Assembly: GCA_963402885.1 (NCBI GenBank)
Contig: OY727098.1
Location: 26,698,417-26,762,416, forward strand
DNA: 64,000 bases
Reading direction: 5' to 3'
Source: Antedon bifida
Taxonomy: Eukaryota; Echinodermata; Crinoidea; Comatulida; Antedonidae
Part shown: positions 27,901 through 42,900 of the stretch, piece by piece
How positions within the stretch are numbered: position 1 is the first letter of the stretch
Layout: every line of letters begins with the position of its first letter
Position numbers and translations under genes: made by a program
The notes under the pieces: model-generated
What the model saw: the letters and a program-made list of their open reading frames with translations, nothing else
Told to the model about the DNA's origin: nothing
Databases searched by the model: none

Positions 27901-30900
27901 ATCTTTACTCATAATTGCCCAGAGGGATACCTTCGTTTCGGCTTAACAAATGAACATTATCCTTAGTTGTGTCGATGAATTTGGGGCGTTCCATACCTGA
28001 CAGCCGAAATAAGTGGCGGCCAATGGACTGTGCCTGGCACATACAGTAATAGTAGAAGTAGGTCTAGCAATAGTAGCAATATGCTATCTGGTAATGGTAT
28101 CGGATTTCATCATATCCATTGAAAAAGAAGAAGATATTTTATTAAATTAGAAATTATTAATAGTAATAGGTTAAAGTTCAGACATTGTTTTTGACTTACG
28201 ATTTGGGTTTGGGATGGTATTTCAATGTTCCACCAAGTGCTAACTCCTCTATACTGGTACCTGATTCAGCTGAGATACCAAGACGTTTTTGTCGAGTTTG
28301 TTGATTTTGGATAACTTGTCTCGTCACTGGCCTAAGCACTGAACGATATTTATCTAATTCATTTCGTAAATGGCAAATAATTTCTTCTTTTTCATCAAGT
28401 TCTAATTCCAATTCATCGATTAAATCGTCTCTTTGCCTCAGTTCTTCTATTTTTTGCTGCAGTGCATACTGGAGGTCCCGTAAAGTCGCCATGCTTACCA
28501 TCAAAGAGTTTAAGTAAAAACTTGCCTACTTGTTAGTTCACGCCAGGTGGTAGAAACTAAACCGCATACGGATGGCTAATTGAGTGCATTCACTGTCAGC
28601 ATCAACAATATCGTTTTCAGATAAGTATAAACGTAAACCACGATTTTTCAGATAAGATTTCAATCTTGGGGAAAGGCTTTATCGCCTTGCTCCAATGCAT
28701 CGCCATGCGACGTGAAGATTGCCGTCACGCGAAACTAGGACAGAAGAAAACATGTTCGTTAATTTGACCCAGCCTAAAAATTCCAAGATGATTTCGTAGA
28801 TTCACACGGATGAGGAAGTACCCTACCTAGAAACGGAAGAATACCTTACAAATTACTTTTCCAGGCAGAGTTTATAAAATTCCGGAATTACTGTATGTGT
28901 ACTCATCCATGACGATCTAAACATTGGTGGTCGCGGTGAGCTTCAGTACTTCCCATGGCCATGATATGCAGTGTACTCAAAAGGATAAATTCAGCCCAGC
29001 ATCTCTCAACTCATCAAAATAAATATTCCAAGCGGACATCTAATTATCCTCCAGGTTGGCTCTGCACGTGGCTCCACAATAAACAATCCAATTAGTAAGC
29101 GTAAACATCATGTTCTAAATGATGGTTTTGTGAAATTATAAGAAAAGATACATGTTCACATGAAACCGCGGGAGACGAGCTCAAAGGATCGAAGAAGCCG
29201 AGGAGAACTTTTGCTTACAATTATAGAGGGCGGATGTTCCGTATTGTTCATGCACAGACAACTAGGAGTAATAGTAATAGTCAGGAAGATCTTGGTAGTT
29301 CCGTTGCTACGGTATATAAGTGAGAAATAAACCAAAAACGCAAACCGAAATGATAAATAAATAAAACAGTATGTATACCAATATATTTACTGTAATATTA
29401 TAAATATATGTAATGATTCTTCTATCAATAATAAAGGCTCAGGAAAAAATGAAACTGAAATTCGAGTGTAAACTTTTTATTACGATGGAGGATGAATTAT
29501 TAATATTATTCATTTTCAGTTCCCTGGGCCTAAAAAAACAAACACCAACAGTTTAGGTACTTAGTTTAGAGTAACAACGAAAGATTTGCATTGAAAAAAC
29601 AACATACAGAATGGATGGGTGAAAACATAACCTCCCTATCAGACTCTGAGAAACGTAACCTGTGTGATGCTTTGCAAATTACAATAAGTGTGCATAGCGC
29701 CCTCAAAACTCCGACGTAACATAATACTGTATTTTAAAATATTTATGTGTAGTCAATCTATTTGTTTATTCGATCAGAAATTATTATTTGAAATGTTTGT
29801 TGCCACTATTACCCGTTTGTTGTTTAAGCGGAGTTAGCATACGATTTCTTTCGTACGTATTTCGCAAACTCTCATCAATCCCCAGCCACTCGAATCTCCC
29901 TCATTTTCACGTCAAGAGTTAAGTTGCAACATTACGTGACCCTCAAATTTCAGATGTTTCTATTTATTAATGAGTTTTTTTTATAATGAATGGAATTGTT
30001 GTCGACGATTTCGCACGCAACTGCAAAGGGGTTGTCCCTTATCATCTCGCATCTCTTTTTTGACGAGAGACGTATCATATTTACTATTATTAGGGATTTG
30101 TGAAGACCAACTACCTAACTATATCGGATCAATCGATGTGTCGCCAGTCGCCACCTGGAACTAGGAACCATCAAATACGGTGTTCAGAGGCGAGGAGCGG
30201 GGAAACACGTGTCAATACGTCCACATGGGCACAATGAATTAAACGTAGTTGACGAGAGACAGCTCTTCCTTCGTATCATCTCCTTTTGACGACGAGAGAC
30301 GATGCGGCCTATTATCTTCTTGACGACGAGAGACACCTCATCTCCCATTTTATACCGTATCTTATGTTAACGAGAGACAGCTCTTCCTTCGTATCATCTC
30401 ATTTTGACGACGAGAGACGATGCGGCCTATTATCTTTTTGACGACGAGAGACGGTTGCCGATTACCTTATCTTATGTTGACGAGAGACAGCTCTTCCTTC
30501 GTATCATCTCCTTCTGACGACGAGAGACGATGCGGCCTATTATCTTCTTGACGACGAGAGACACCTCATCTCCCATTTTATACCGTATCTTATGTTAACG
30601 AGAGACAGCTCTTCCTTCGTATCATCTCATTTTGACGACGAGAGACGATGCGGCCTATTATCTTTTTGACGACGAGAGACGGTTGCCGATTACCTTATCT
30701 TATGTTGACGAGAGACAGCTCTTCCTTCGTATCATCTCCTTTTGACGACGAGAGACGATGCGGCCTATTATCTTCTTGAAGCCGAGAGACGGTTGCCAAT
30801 TACCGCATCGTATGTTGACGAGAGACAGCTCCTCCTTCGTTCATTTCCTTTTGACGATGAGGGACGGTGGGCATATTATGGTTGTTGCCCATTATCTTAT

Positions 30901-33900
30901 CTTGCCTTACGAAAGTTCGAATCTGATAAATTACATTCAAAAGGATCTTATCAATAATTATTTCTAAAAAAACCTTGGTATCACAGACATCGAGAATAAT
31001 TGCGTACGATGTAGCAACGGTTATGATGTCATGATGACGCGTGGGTAGAAAAACAAGAAAACAGGATAAATATCTATCAAGTGATGTTGACATAAAAAAG
31101 ATAATAAAAGTCACGTTTAAAAGAATGACGAAGGCAATGGAACGGTATTTTTAGAGAAAGAAAAGAGTATCTTTATGTCACGTGGGCGATAAGAGATAAG
31201 ATGGATTAGAATTAGATGTTTTTATTCATTGCAATTTGACACGTTATTCAATTCCCAAGTTAAATAAAATCACTGTTTGCGTACGTCTATTAATTGGATT
31301 AGCTATTTACTAAACAGGTTTAATTCGTCTCGTTTGTTTTAGATTTCTGATGGTATACCGCCCTCTATAACTAAGGGCGTGAAGATCCAATAGTACATTA
31401 GTCCTAATTTGATTTATTTTTCTCGCGCCTAAGATCTTGTAATCGATGGTATCAGGCGCCTTTTAAAAATCGAACACATTTATTGTATTGAGCGATTGGA
31501 ACACCTAAAGTGTGGCGCGGTAATGCTCTCATAACTAGATTAGTACTAAAGCAATTCAATTACAATGCAAATTCAAAGCAAAATCAATTTTACAGTTTAA
31601 ATAAAGAGTTCAGAAAGCATTCATTATCTTTATTGGTCGTGTGGAATATTTGGCAAAAAGTAACGAACCGAATCTAAGCTAGATCAACCTGTACTAAAGG
31701 CGACATTGTTAGTTCTTGCATGAGAAACCGACAAGATGACGTCTGTTGTCCAGCCGCAATGTATTCACCACAATTGATACCGTACGTCTGGACATACGAA
31801 ATAATTAATATTTTTACCAATTGTATGTGAGTGAACATAAAACACAGTCCACACCTGTGTGTTTCTGATTAAATCACGACAAGAAAAGGGGCTTAATTAA
31901 ATAACATTTCTTCTATTAGATTAGAATTATTTCAGGATTTATTTTAACTGTCCTACCCCGAACAACATGTTTGTAATGGACACGGTGTTTATACACAGAG
32001 TGACGGGAATTTAGGTTCTTACGATTTTTACGAGTTCCTAAAAACATAAATTTTTCTGTAATTCACAAATTTTGGGGAAAACGGTATTCAAAATATACCG
32101 AGGCCTATAATAAACGGTATTGAAAATATACCATTTTTTAAAAGAAAATCTATATATGGCCTGATGTGTAGACTCAATTCAAGTGAAAATGTTTTAGTCT
32201 CAACAATTATAGATGTCAAAGATGCTCTCCAGGTGGAATGCCATCCTGAGATGAGTAGTAGTAATCAGTACAGTCTTATTATTATAGTATTTTAAATTAA
32301 TGTTTATGTAATTTTACTATGGACCAGAGATTCCGAAATAAAAGATTGAATGAATGAATACATACAGTGTTTAATTGGCAGCAAAAACAATAGGCCTACT
32401 AATACTAATATGTATTGGAAAATGTCTCCTAAAACAGTAATGTATTACTATTCTGTAATGTATTCATTCATGTCCTGATAAACATTAGCTAGCAGAGATG
32501 CCTTGATGGTTTGTGGGTCATAAGCACGAACTCAGCAACATATAAGCATTAAACATGTTGCAATAAATCGATTTGTGTTCGTTCGTCAACTTGTATACTT
32601 AGTGAGTTAGCTGAACGTCCCACAACCAAAGCATACTAACATCACGTGTATTCTCTCATATTTAATAATATTATGTACGTATTTGCCTCGTCGTCGGAGA
32701 AAATAATATATTTAAGAGTAAGACAACTTGGATGAATGGCTGGTATACCAAAGCAGAAATCGCAAAACTCCTTTTGAGACAATACACGCATGAATCTTAC
32801 ACGATTCTTCCAAAAATCAAATGAATGGAAATTCCCTTTGACCTCGAAAAAGGTCCCTCATTTTCCACCGACCGAATTTTTACAAACATTATTAAACAGG
32901 TTAATTTTGAAAGAAAGTACTATTCATTTCACATAAAACAAACCATTTGTCTATAGTCACTGTAAGTTGTAAAAAACACCTACAAAATTAAAATCGTGTA
33001 GGAGAAAACATCCGGATGGCTTACTGCAGTAAGTGTAAAGTGTTGAAATTCTACTTTGATTCGGTCGACACCCATGGAGGATTTTTACTAAATTATTTTA
33101 ATCCTCATATTTAGAGCTAAAGTTCTATAAAAGCCCACACACAGTATACAGGTTCATACATCTGATTACCCTTAAAGCTCTGTCTACACTATCAAACTTT
33201 ATGTGACAAAAAAATGTGATGTGCCCATATATGGACACGATGATGTCATATCACTACCATATTTAGGCATATCACTACCATATTTGGCCACATCCCACTT
33301 TTTTGTCAAACTAGTTTGATAGTGTAGACAGAGCTTTAGTAACAGCAATTCTCTAAAGCTAAGTAGTTTTATTTAACAATATGCTGTTTTACATGCCATG
33401 TCCATGTTATATCAGTTATTTTTGTTCTGTAATCTTTGGAAATTAAATGAGACATCTATCTAGATTTTAGAATTGACAAATTGATACATAGTTATTGTTT
33501 CTCAATCAAAGAAAAATCTCAATATTTCTGTCACGTACAATGTAAAAAATATTAAACAAGAAGAGGATTTAAAAATGAAATAATGTATCAAATGTCTAAA
33601 ATAACCCATAAATCAGTGATGCAGTACTTCTTGTTTGTATACAATCAATTAAAATGTCTTCAATAAATCTATAAATCATACAGTATTACATTCATATAAT
33701 AATTTTGATAAAATTCAAGCCTCTTAAAATATCATATGCTTTTCACTTTTTGTATTTAATCATGTTGCTTCATACTAATTTGCTATACTAATTGATATCT
33801 AAAGCTCTGTCTGCACTATCAAACTAGTTTGACAAAAATAGTGTATCATATAAAGTTTGTTAGTGTAGACAGAGCTTTAGGTGCAATAACTCTGTTATTT

Positions 33901-36900
33901 TATTTATAGAAAGTACCAATTTCACTTAATTCTTTCACATAACCATATTAATTATTATTATTTTCAACACCTATTTTTCGTGAAATATATATTTGTATAA
34001 AGTTGTACTGTCTTTTTAGAAAACGTACAGTATAGTGACCATGCATATAGACCATGCATTTTTATAGTTATTTCTTACTTACAGTACAAAAAAAATTGAA
34101 TTTATTTAGGCCATACTCTGATATTGTGTTGCTTTCATACAGGCTGTTGCAAAATGGACTGTTGACGGCAAAAAGAGTATACGCCCCTGACAATAGTTAG
34201 CAATCTACTTCATCTTTCAACCTTTTATCATTACTCCCAAGTCTATCATAAAATCTTTAAGCATCACTTAACATGTGAGAGGACTATTCCACGGATAACA
34301 ATAACATTCATGTTGGCTCCCTTATGCCTGGCTGTAAACATACAGAATAATAGCATGCCATATCTTTTTTTGGTACACATTTTAAAAGCACTACGGCACT
34401 TACTCAGATGTTTTAACCTCTGCAGAAGTTCATTATAAACCGACTGCTTGACAGAACTACAGATTTATGACGACATCATCACGGTATGCGTAGTAAACTA
34501 TAACACTGCTTAATAATGTTCTCTAAAATTCTTGTTCTACTTTTACCTAAATAAAACTCAATAATACATGAACATAATAATATTCTTTTACAATAATAAT
34601 ACAATTAATAGTGATTCATTTTATTATTATCATTAGCCTCAAAATTAGTCTGACTTCTTTGATCTGATGGGTATACATCTGATGTAGATATTTTAACTGC
34701 AAGAACTTTCAGAATGTAACACTTTCAGGTTGAACAGAAAAAGCTAAACCACAATGTTGAGTGTAACATGTAACATAACTAAAACAGAACAGTTGCTAAT
34801 AAATTTAAAAAGTATAATATCTCATATCTTAAATTCCTAATTAGGAATATTGGTTAGATCAGGATTAAATTAATATATGCTATGTTAGGATTCAATCTTG
34901 AATATTGCATTCTTAGTTAGAAATAATCAATGTTTATTTGGTTCTAATTTTATACATCCATGTTTGGTTTAAGATCAATTGTAAGCTGTTTTTTACACAC
35001 TGTACAGTATGGAATGAAAAACTGGTAAATGGCAACTAAATTAGGAGAAAAATTCAACCATGGAATAAGACAACCATTTTTAACACATTGTAATGTAAGT
35101 AATTCATTTTTTTAATAATAAAACTAAGAAATAACCTAAGCAAGGCATGTAAGCGTTGGTTCCAAGACAGAAATCTTTTGGATGTGTATTGTTGGCTGTT
35201 TAAAAGAATCAAGATTTTGTTCATGATTTCTTAATGGTTTCTGATTTTCTTTTCTTTTTTTTTTGAGAGGGGAAGGGTTGGACAAGTGCAACTGGTGGTT
35301 TTTGTGAAGGATTAGGGGGTGGGGGGTAATTATTATTATATTTCAATTTAAATATCTCAACCACCTATGTTCATTCAAAGTTCAGATTCTTATCCGAATA
35401 ACATTAGGAACATACTGGTACTTCTGAGAATAGTTGACATGGCAACAACAAGTATTGAAATACCAGAAGCACTTATTGCCAACACATTTTCATCATTACA
35501 AATGTCAGCATAATGTTACTAGATGCAAGAACTAGAAATAGAATTGAAACGGCTGACTTATATGTCATTTCTGATTCCAATAAATCTATATTTATATCAG
35601 GTTAATTCATCTCCTTCCTGTAACTTCAATCTTAGATTCTATTTGTGTGCAGTCAGTGCCAGTGAAAGTTCAACCTTATTCAGAACGATGAATAATATAT
35701 TCACAATTAATGCTGCAGAAATCCATTATAAATATTAGTACTAAACTTGCAACTAAAATTAAATTAATCATTAGTCAATGAACTCTAATGATCCTAAATA
35801 ATTCTTAAGTTTAAACAATCTAATAAATTACACTCGAAGATATTAAAAATACTATTACAGTGACAAATCATTTTCTATAATTCATAACTAAAATATGCAA
35901 ATATTTTACTGCTTGGACACTAAAGGTCAAATAATTAGGAAACTTTTGATTTGTGATGTCTGACCTATGACCTAACTATGTCACGTTAATTTGTTGTGCG
36001 CATACAAAGAAGTTGGGAAGTGGTTCTGTGCTCTTTGGTGGTTTTTAGGTTCAAGTAATGGTTGGTGACACATTCATTGACATGACCTGTTCATGTCCGG
36101 GTCATCGCAAATTGAAAGCTATTATCTAACAACCCATCAAAAGTGACCTCAGGTCAACTATGGACATCCTCAGACTAAATGTTCAATTTTCGAGATTTAA
36201 TGTCTTGAATATGATCCCAATATTGGAATGAATTGACCATAAATAAAATAAAAGTATTAAAATTATTTTTTGGGACAATATTTTGTTTGTTTGAAAATAT
36301 TTTCTTGTTCTTTAGTATCACTATTAATATTGCTAATTAAAATATTTAAAAAAATATAATTTAATTATTAATTGGTAAACGAATGAAATTATCTTGTACA
36401 TAAACAGATCTACAAAACATGTTCACTTAAGCCTGTTTATTGATTGATGCTGAATCCAGCAAAGTAACAATCAACTCTCAAGCAAAACTCTTCCCTACGG
36501 AGCCAGGTGCTCTTAAATTTCAATTCCCTTAGGAGATAGCAGCAGAGTGGCAACATGGTATTAATATATTTATTACTTGAGGAGATAATGAGTTTATCAA
36601 TGGAATATGCTGAAAAAGCTGGTGAGTACGGTCTGTAAGGGGTTCTTTCTTACATTCATTAGATTATAAGATGAAATTGATTTGGTATTACTTACAATCT
36701 CGGTCCGACTCAAATTTCAGATTGAAGCGAATTGAAATACAAAATAATTACAAATGTTTTCATCAGAGAATTTCAAAGAAGCTGATCTACATAATTACCA
36801 CAATTTTGTATTAATGATTGAAACATATTTTTATTTGTTGCTAATAGCTAGGCTATTATCGCAAAACATGACATAATACTTTTTAAATTTTAATTACAGT

Positions 36901-39900
36901 AATAAATATTGATCCAGAAAGGTTTTTCCATGTGGGATGATGGTGAGAAATACAGAGTAGGTCTGCATCAGGAGGGAGGGAAGGTTGGTAAGGGGAGGGG
37001 AGGTTGGAAAGGGGAGGGGAGGTTGGAAAGGGGAGGGGAGGTTGGAAAGGGGAGGGGAGGTTGGAAAGGGGAGGGCCTCTTCCAAATTTGACCGGCTGTT
37101 ATCATGCATTGAATCAGCCTTCATCAGACACCAAACTTGTTAATCACAAAGTTATACAGTCTATTGAAAGGTCAAAATAAATGTTGAATTGATTTGAATA
37201 ATTTCATAAATGAATGTATTTAATTACTGTTTAATTAAAACTGAGATCACCAATGATGTAATAGTCACATGAACAGCAGTTTGATATATCAGTGAAGCAT
37301 TTTTTTTAATAAATAAAATAAATTCCTGTTTAGAAAGAGTCTTCTTATAATTATGCCCTATTAGGTTAGCTTATCACAACTTAGATGTGAACTTTAATTT
37401 ACACCATTTTCAAAATAGTGTGAATAGTGTGCTAACGAGATACAGTAAGAATAGGATTCAAACACATATAAATTGATTGATTCCCGAAGGTGACGTTTCG
37501 TTCATAATCAGAATATTAGGTTAAGGGCCATCAGCATTTACATTCAGCCATGAACCTTCAAACTGTAGACTTCACCTTTTCTAATTAATTACATACATTA
37601 TGTTGTATCTATTAATTTTCTTCTAATCCCATCTGATAGGTTCCAATCTGGCATAATAAGATTATTGTCAAATAACCGAATAAATTATATATTTGAGAGT
37701 TAAACAAAAAAATATTTGATGTATATTAAGTTTAGAAAGGTTGCCTTTATAATATGCATTAACTATTTATTCTTTAATGTTTTGGGGCTGAACTTGATTA
37801 GTTCTGACTATTAAAGTTAGTCGGATGTGTTTATGTATAAATAATAAATAATCATTTTACAAATTAGAGATAGAAAATATATGTACAAATATTAGAGAAA
37901 GTATAACAAAGTACTATTTGTGTAATTGGAAGTGACATACAGTACATTGTCATACATTCAATCATTTAGTTTTCTTTGAAAAACTGATTTTTGCATAGTT
38001 TCAATTGAAAATGTTGCTGAAAAATAGAATCAATTTAACTTTAGAACTGAATACACAATTTAAAACAAAAACACACAAAAAGAAAATATATTTTTTCACT
38101 CGGGGTATAAATTTGTTGGATAATTAAGGACACAATTAGTAATTTGTTCATTGTAATGAAAGTACAAGAAAGAAGATTGAAAAAAACGATTGAAATTATG
38201 TCGTAATTTCTGGCCAATTCTGACAATTTACAAGCATTGCAAACAGTAATATTTATCTAAACAATTACAACATTTTAGTTAACTTAGACAAGCTTCAAAT
38301 AAAATCTGTGACTAAATCAAGCCTACCTAAATCACTTAATTCGACTACAAAAGGTGACCCTGGCTAGAGAGAGGCCTACATCCAGACTAAAAGTCAATAC
38401 TGGGACTATACCCGACGATATGCTTGTCAGACGTAGGAAGTGGGATTAGACTTGAAGTGGGATTATACCTGAGTACTGAGATTTTGCATTGGGAACGTAG
38501 ACGTTAAATTTATACAAAATATTAACCCGTTGTATCAACTGTTGCTTTCCCAACACCATACTGATACTTCTCTAACTATATCCTTCAGAGCATAGATGCC
38601 AAATAAACACTTATCTTAATATATATGGTTCAGTTAAAATCAATTATAGAAAGATGATTTTTGTTGACATATGCACAATTTTGGCAATTCTGTTCGTAAT
38701 TTTAATATCAAGATTGAAACATGTAGAAATGAAAATTGTTTTGTTTGCTGTGTACAGAAAATAAGGCATTAAATATGAAAAATACAATATCAAAAAATAC
38801 AAAAGAATACAGAAAAAACTGAATGTAATAACTTGTTTCTTTCTCTTTACACTTTCGCAAACAATTAAGTATTTGCTTGAGATCATAAAGACTGTTTGTT
38901 ACGTTAATAATGACTGTTCACAGCTAGCCTCACATAATGAAGATGCAATAATCACTCTTCAACAGTAAACGGAAATGTTCCATCTGAGAATTCACGATAT
39001 CAATCAATCATTAGTACATATTTAAAATGATATTATACGTCGTTGTCATGTAGACCGACATGGCTACAGGCAAAGTAGGATAGTACATATTGAATTCAAG
39101 TGAATTATATCATTATACAGTAGTCAATATTCAAATTCATCCCTTTTTTATGTACAATTCAAAAGAACTGTTGTGTTGACTTGGTTTGTTTTCAAGTCAT
39201 ATAATGCTTTTCGAGGTTAATGTATATTATTATCATTGATCTATCTAGGCATGCTAGTTATGAAATAGTATACATATCATTGCTGCATCCATGGTGGATC
39301 CAGGATTTTAAATTAGGAGAGGAAGAGGAGGGAGAGAGGAATGGAAGAAGGGAAAGGAAGTGGAGGGAGAGAGGAAGGAAGTGGAGAGAGAGGGGAAGAA
39401 AAGAGGAAGCAGAAGAATGGGATGGGAGAGGGACAATGTGTTCAAGTGTTCAAAAATGTCCTACAGTATATTTTGCATTCTAATTTCAACATTTTTCATC
39501 CGTTACAGATTTAATCAAGTGTAACATTTTTTAGTGCTTTGTTGGTATTGTAATGTATACTATAGTAAAGAAACCTATTATAAACCCTAATGGGAATACA
39601 AATAAGGTAATAAAGAAATTAATGTGATTTAAATATACAAAGCCGGAAGACAGACTTTATGATGATACAATAATATGCTAAAGAGCACCCACAGCCTGAT
39701 AAGTATTAGGTCTAATTCTACGCAATGTAAAGCTCTGTCTACACTATCAAACTTTATGTGACAAAAAAATGTGTTGTGCCTTATATGGACATGATGATGT
39801 CATATCACTACCATATTTGGGCACATCACACTTTTTTTGTCAAACTAGTTTGATAGTGTAGACAGAGCTTTACAAATGTTTTCAACAAAGAACTTTTATA

Positions 39901-42900
39901 CTGTAAGATTTTCAACTTATTATTAAACTCTATCCGATTCCTTAAAGGTTAGCAGTTTTATGAACTGAAATCAAATATAGCTCAATATTTGTAACTTGAA
40001 TCAAACAAATATTGCAATCCAAAAATAAATTAGCTAGACTAGAGACAGTTTGATATGTAAATCAAAAGCAGGGCCTATATATTATATAGATGAAATGGTA
40101 GGCATTTCAATTGCTACTTAAGTTGTTCTAATCTGTAGTAGGAGGATGGTATTCACAAACTACATTAATTAAAAATTGTCTGAGATAAAAACACAAACTT
40201 ATTGATGCACAAACTACAAACAAACTCATTACAAAGTGTCTGAGATAAAAACACAAACTAACATATGCATGTTAACATATTGATGGAATTCAGCCTATAT
40301 TCATAAAACTGCATTAGCACATCCTGTACAGTTAGTTTCAGCAAATTGGCAATTCTTAATTATAAAAACAAACTTCAACTAAAACTTTGACAATGTCAAC
40401 ATTTTGTAAAGTGTGTTAATGATGTTATTGGTCACATAATTAAGACCTTACTGTGTTCAAAATGAGAGGAGCTACATTGCCCTCAAATTGTATACAAATT
40501 TATTGTTGTATTTTTTATAGATTTTTTTTTTTTTGTCCATTTTTTTATTGTAATTACAAACATTATTAACTGTGTGATATTGCTTTTGTACGTATACCAT
40601 AATGAAAAAAAATAAAAAAATAAAGTAAAATGCAGGGCCACAATGGAAATTTTAACTGTTTGGGCTACCCTGGGTAAATAAATGTAAATAATAATAATAT
40701 TTAAAACCCAAATTAAAATGTTATTATCTCAATTCACTATTCATAATTATGTTTTTGTACTCAGTATATAGAAAGTACATTACTTTTTCTTTATATTAAT
40801 TTGGCGTACAGTAAATTATTAACTGGAATCTTATCTCTTCTTGGGGTAGTTCATCGATACACAGGTACAGAATTCATTTTGGTTTCAATTATCTTGTTTT
40901 TATTATAGAAACTTTTTTTTAGCAATTTTAATTACTGAAGACAATAATATGTTCTTGTAGGCCGACAAAGATTCATCTTTAGTAAACGTTTATCACCAAA
41001 CAGCTAGACAACTCGATGCCAATTAATGATGGTAACAAAAGAGTTGATTACAGGGAGTTAGTGAATTAACAATCGCCATGCTGTAATTAAGTCCAACAAC
41101 ATAACCTGTATAAATTAACTGGCAGAAATTTAAACACAGTGTTTCTTTAAAAGGTATCATATAACCTATAATGCAGATCAGAGGTTAAATGTCTCTACAG
41201 TTGAACAAAGAGGAACAGTGCAGCTTTACTTGTACTGTTTATTCTCTAATTTAAACCACTCTAGCATTCAGACTACGAAGTTTGCATAGTAGCATAGTAA
41301 ATACAGTGTATCAGTTTAAATACAAGGTAATAATAGACCTTGCAACTACCCAAGCCTTTGATACCGAATTTTACACTGACTAGCTCAGATGTAGAGAAGT
41401 CCATATTCACCCTCCTCACACCAGAACATGGGATACACCATGGAGTAACTTTACTCCATGGATACACTTTGAAGCTGTGCTGGTTTGTGGCAAATTCCTG
41501 GACTGGTATATGCCAAATAGGTTGAATACTTCTATTATATACCATGGGTTAAATAGATATCAACCATTTTTTCCTGCTTTGAAAGGTTCAAAGAAAAAAA
41601 AAGTGGGAGGAGGTTATGGGTGGATCTTATTAAGTAGATCATCAAACCATCAAAGTCACTCCAATGGGAGTCTCCCCTGAATAAGCGGTGTCCGCTGAAT
41701 AGGAGTGTCCTATTAACAGCGGTGTCCTCTGAATTGGGGGTGGGGGGGGGGGGGGGGGGAGTCACTGAATAGGAGGTCTTCCAACAGGGGTGTCCTTTGA
41801 ATAGAGGTGTCTCCTTTACAGGGGTCTCCCTGAATAGTGGTGTCAATAAAGGTGCTAAATGGGGATGCCCATACAGGAAGCATTCTACTATCTTCTCTGT
41901 TGGTTTAACTTTTTATTTAAAAAAAAAACACAAATGGAAAGTACAGTGAAATTGAACAATGTGTACTAGTCACAGAGTTTACAATTTGTATGGCTTTACA
42001 TAATAGTAACAATGCTACTACTGTATGTCATCTTTCACAAGCAGATCAAATCAGTTGTCATTTGTTTTTGACTACAATAACATTCAAATAGGTAGACATT
42101 GGTTCCTGATTATAAAAGTATTATTGAATATACCATCCACAGTACACGTAGTATGTAGGCCTGCCTGCCACAAACTAAACATATGTCATTTACATTTTCA
42201 TAACTTAAAAAGTAGAAATTATATAAGTATTGCGGTTTAAGATGACGGTATCGGTTGAAATACACTCAGCTGTTGTCTTATCAAGCATAACTGCTGTATA
42301 ACCGTGTTAGTTGTGAAAGACATTTTCAACTTTCACGATCGGTTTGTATGTCCATATGGGGACATTAGTACAACAAGTATAAAATGCAAAGAATCCAAAT
42401 CTCCAAACATACGCAAGAATCATGTATGAAATGCAACTTGTAATTGGTTGTAGATAAGACGTCTGTACTTCCTTTGTTAATCTTTTAAATCACCAGCAAT
42501 GTTGAAATTCGTCTTAGAAATTGTATAAACATCGGAGAAGCCATGGTTTGATTATTGATTGATGAGTCCCAATTAACTTCAACAAGTGAAAAAAATTAAG
42601 ATGATTACTAAAGGTAGCCATACCATGACTAATTCAAAACTTGCTCGAACGATGGGGAGGGAGAGACGGGGAGAGGGAGAGACGGGGAGAGGGAGAGACG
42701 GAGGGAGAGACGGGGAGAGGGAGAGACGGGGAGGCAGAGACAGGGAAAGGAGAGACGGGGAAAGGAGAGACGGGGAGGGAGAGGCGGGGAGGGAGAGACG
42801 GGGAGAGGAGGGCTTCCCAAACAAATGATTTACTATTCTGTCGGCATAGTCATATTAAATGATTGATATTGCAATTAGTGTGATTATAAAAACTGATCAC

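Larger units (their letters stand above)
23875..28199 (-). other. Intron 1 (common to exon 1-beta splicing)
   Basis: 4.3 kb. Contains two purine-rich minisatellite zones (24695-24905, 26474-26775) and MITE copy 9. No coding signal apart from exons 2 and 1-beta at its ends. Confidence 0.75.

Noticed and set aside
28490..28501. Upstream ATG (28501) as the beta start
   Set aside because: It adds only MVS before the Met that matches the family start; the downstream Met was preferred, though both are possible.
30245..30830. CRISPR-like array (short constant repeats with spacers)
   Set aside because: The spacers are themselves repeated in a fixed order with a 228-nt period, and the setting is a eukaryotic intron. 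It is a higher-order minisatellite.
30742..31114. Open frames of 70-104 codons on both strands at the end of the nested array
   Set aside because: They overlap each other and the repeat, with no recognisable domain or splice context.
41273..41846. Open frames of 60-103 codons
   Set aside because: They overlap on opposite strands and cross the palindrome and G18 repeat; no family similarity.
42579..42862. Several overlapping open frames rich in Arg/Gly/Glu or Ser/Pro/Leu
   Set aside because: They only translate the GGGAGAGACGGGGAGA minisatellite in different frames.
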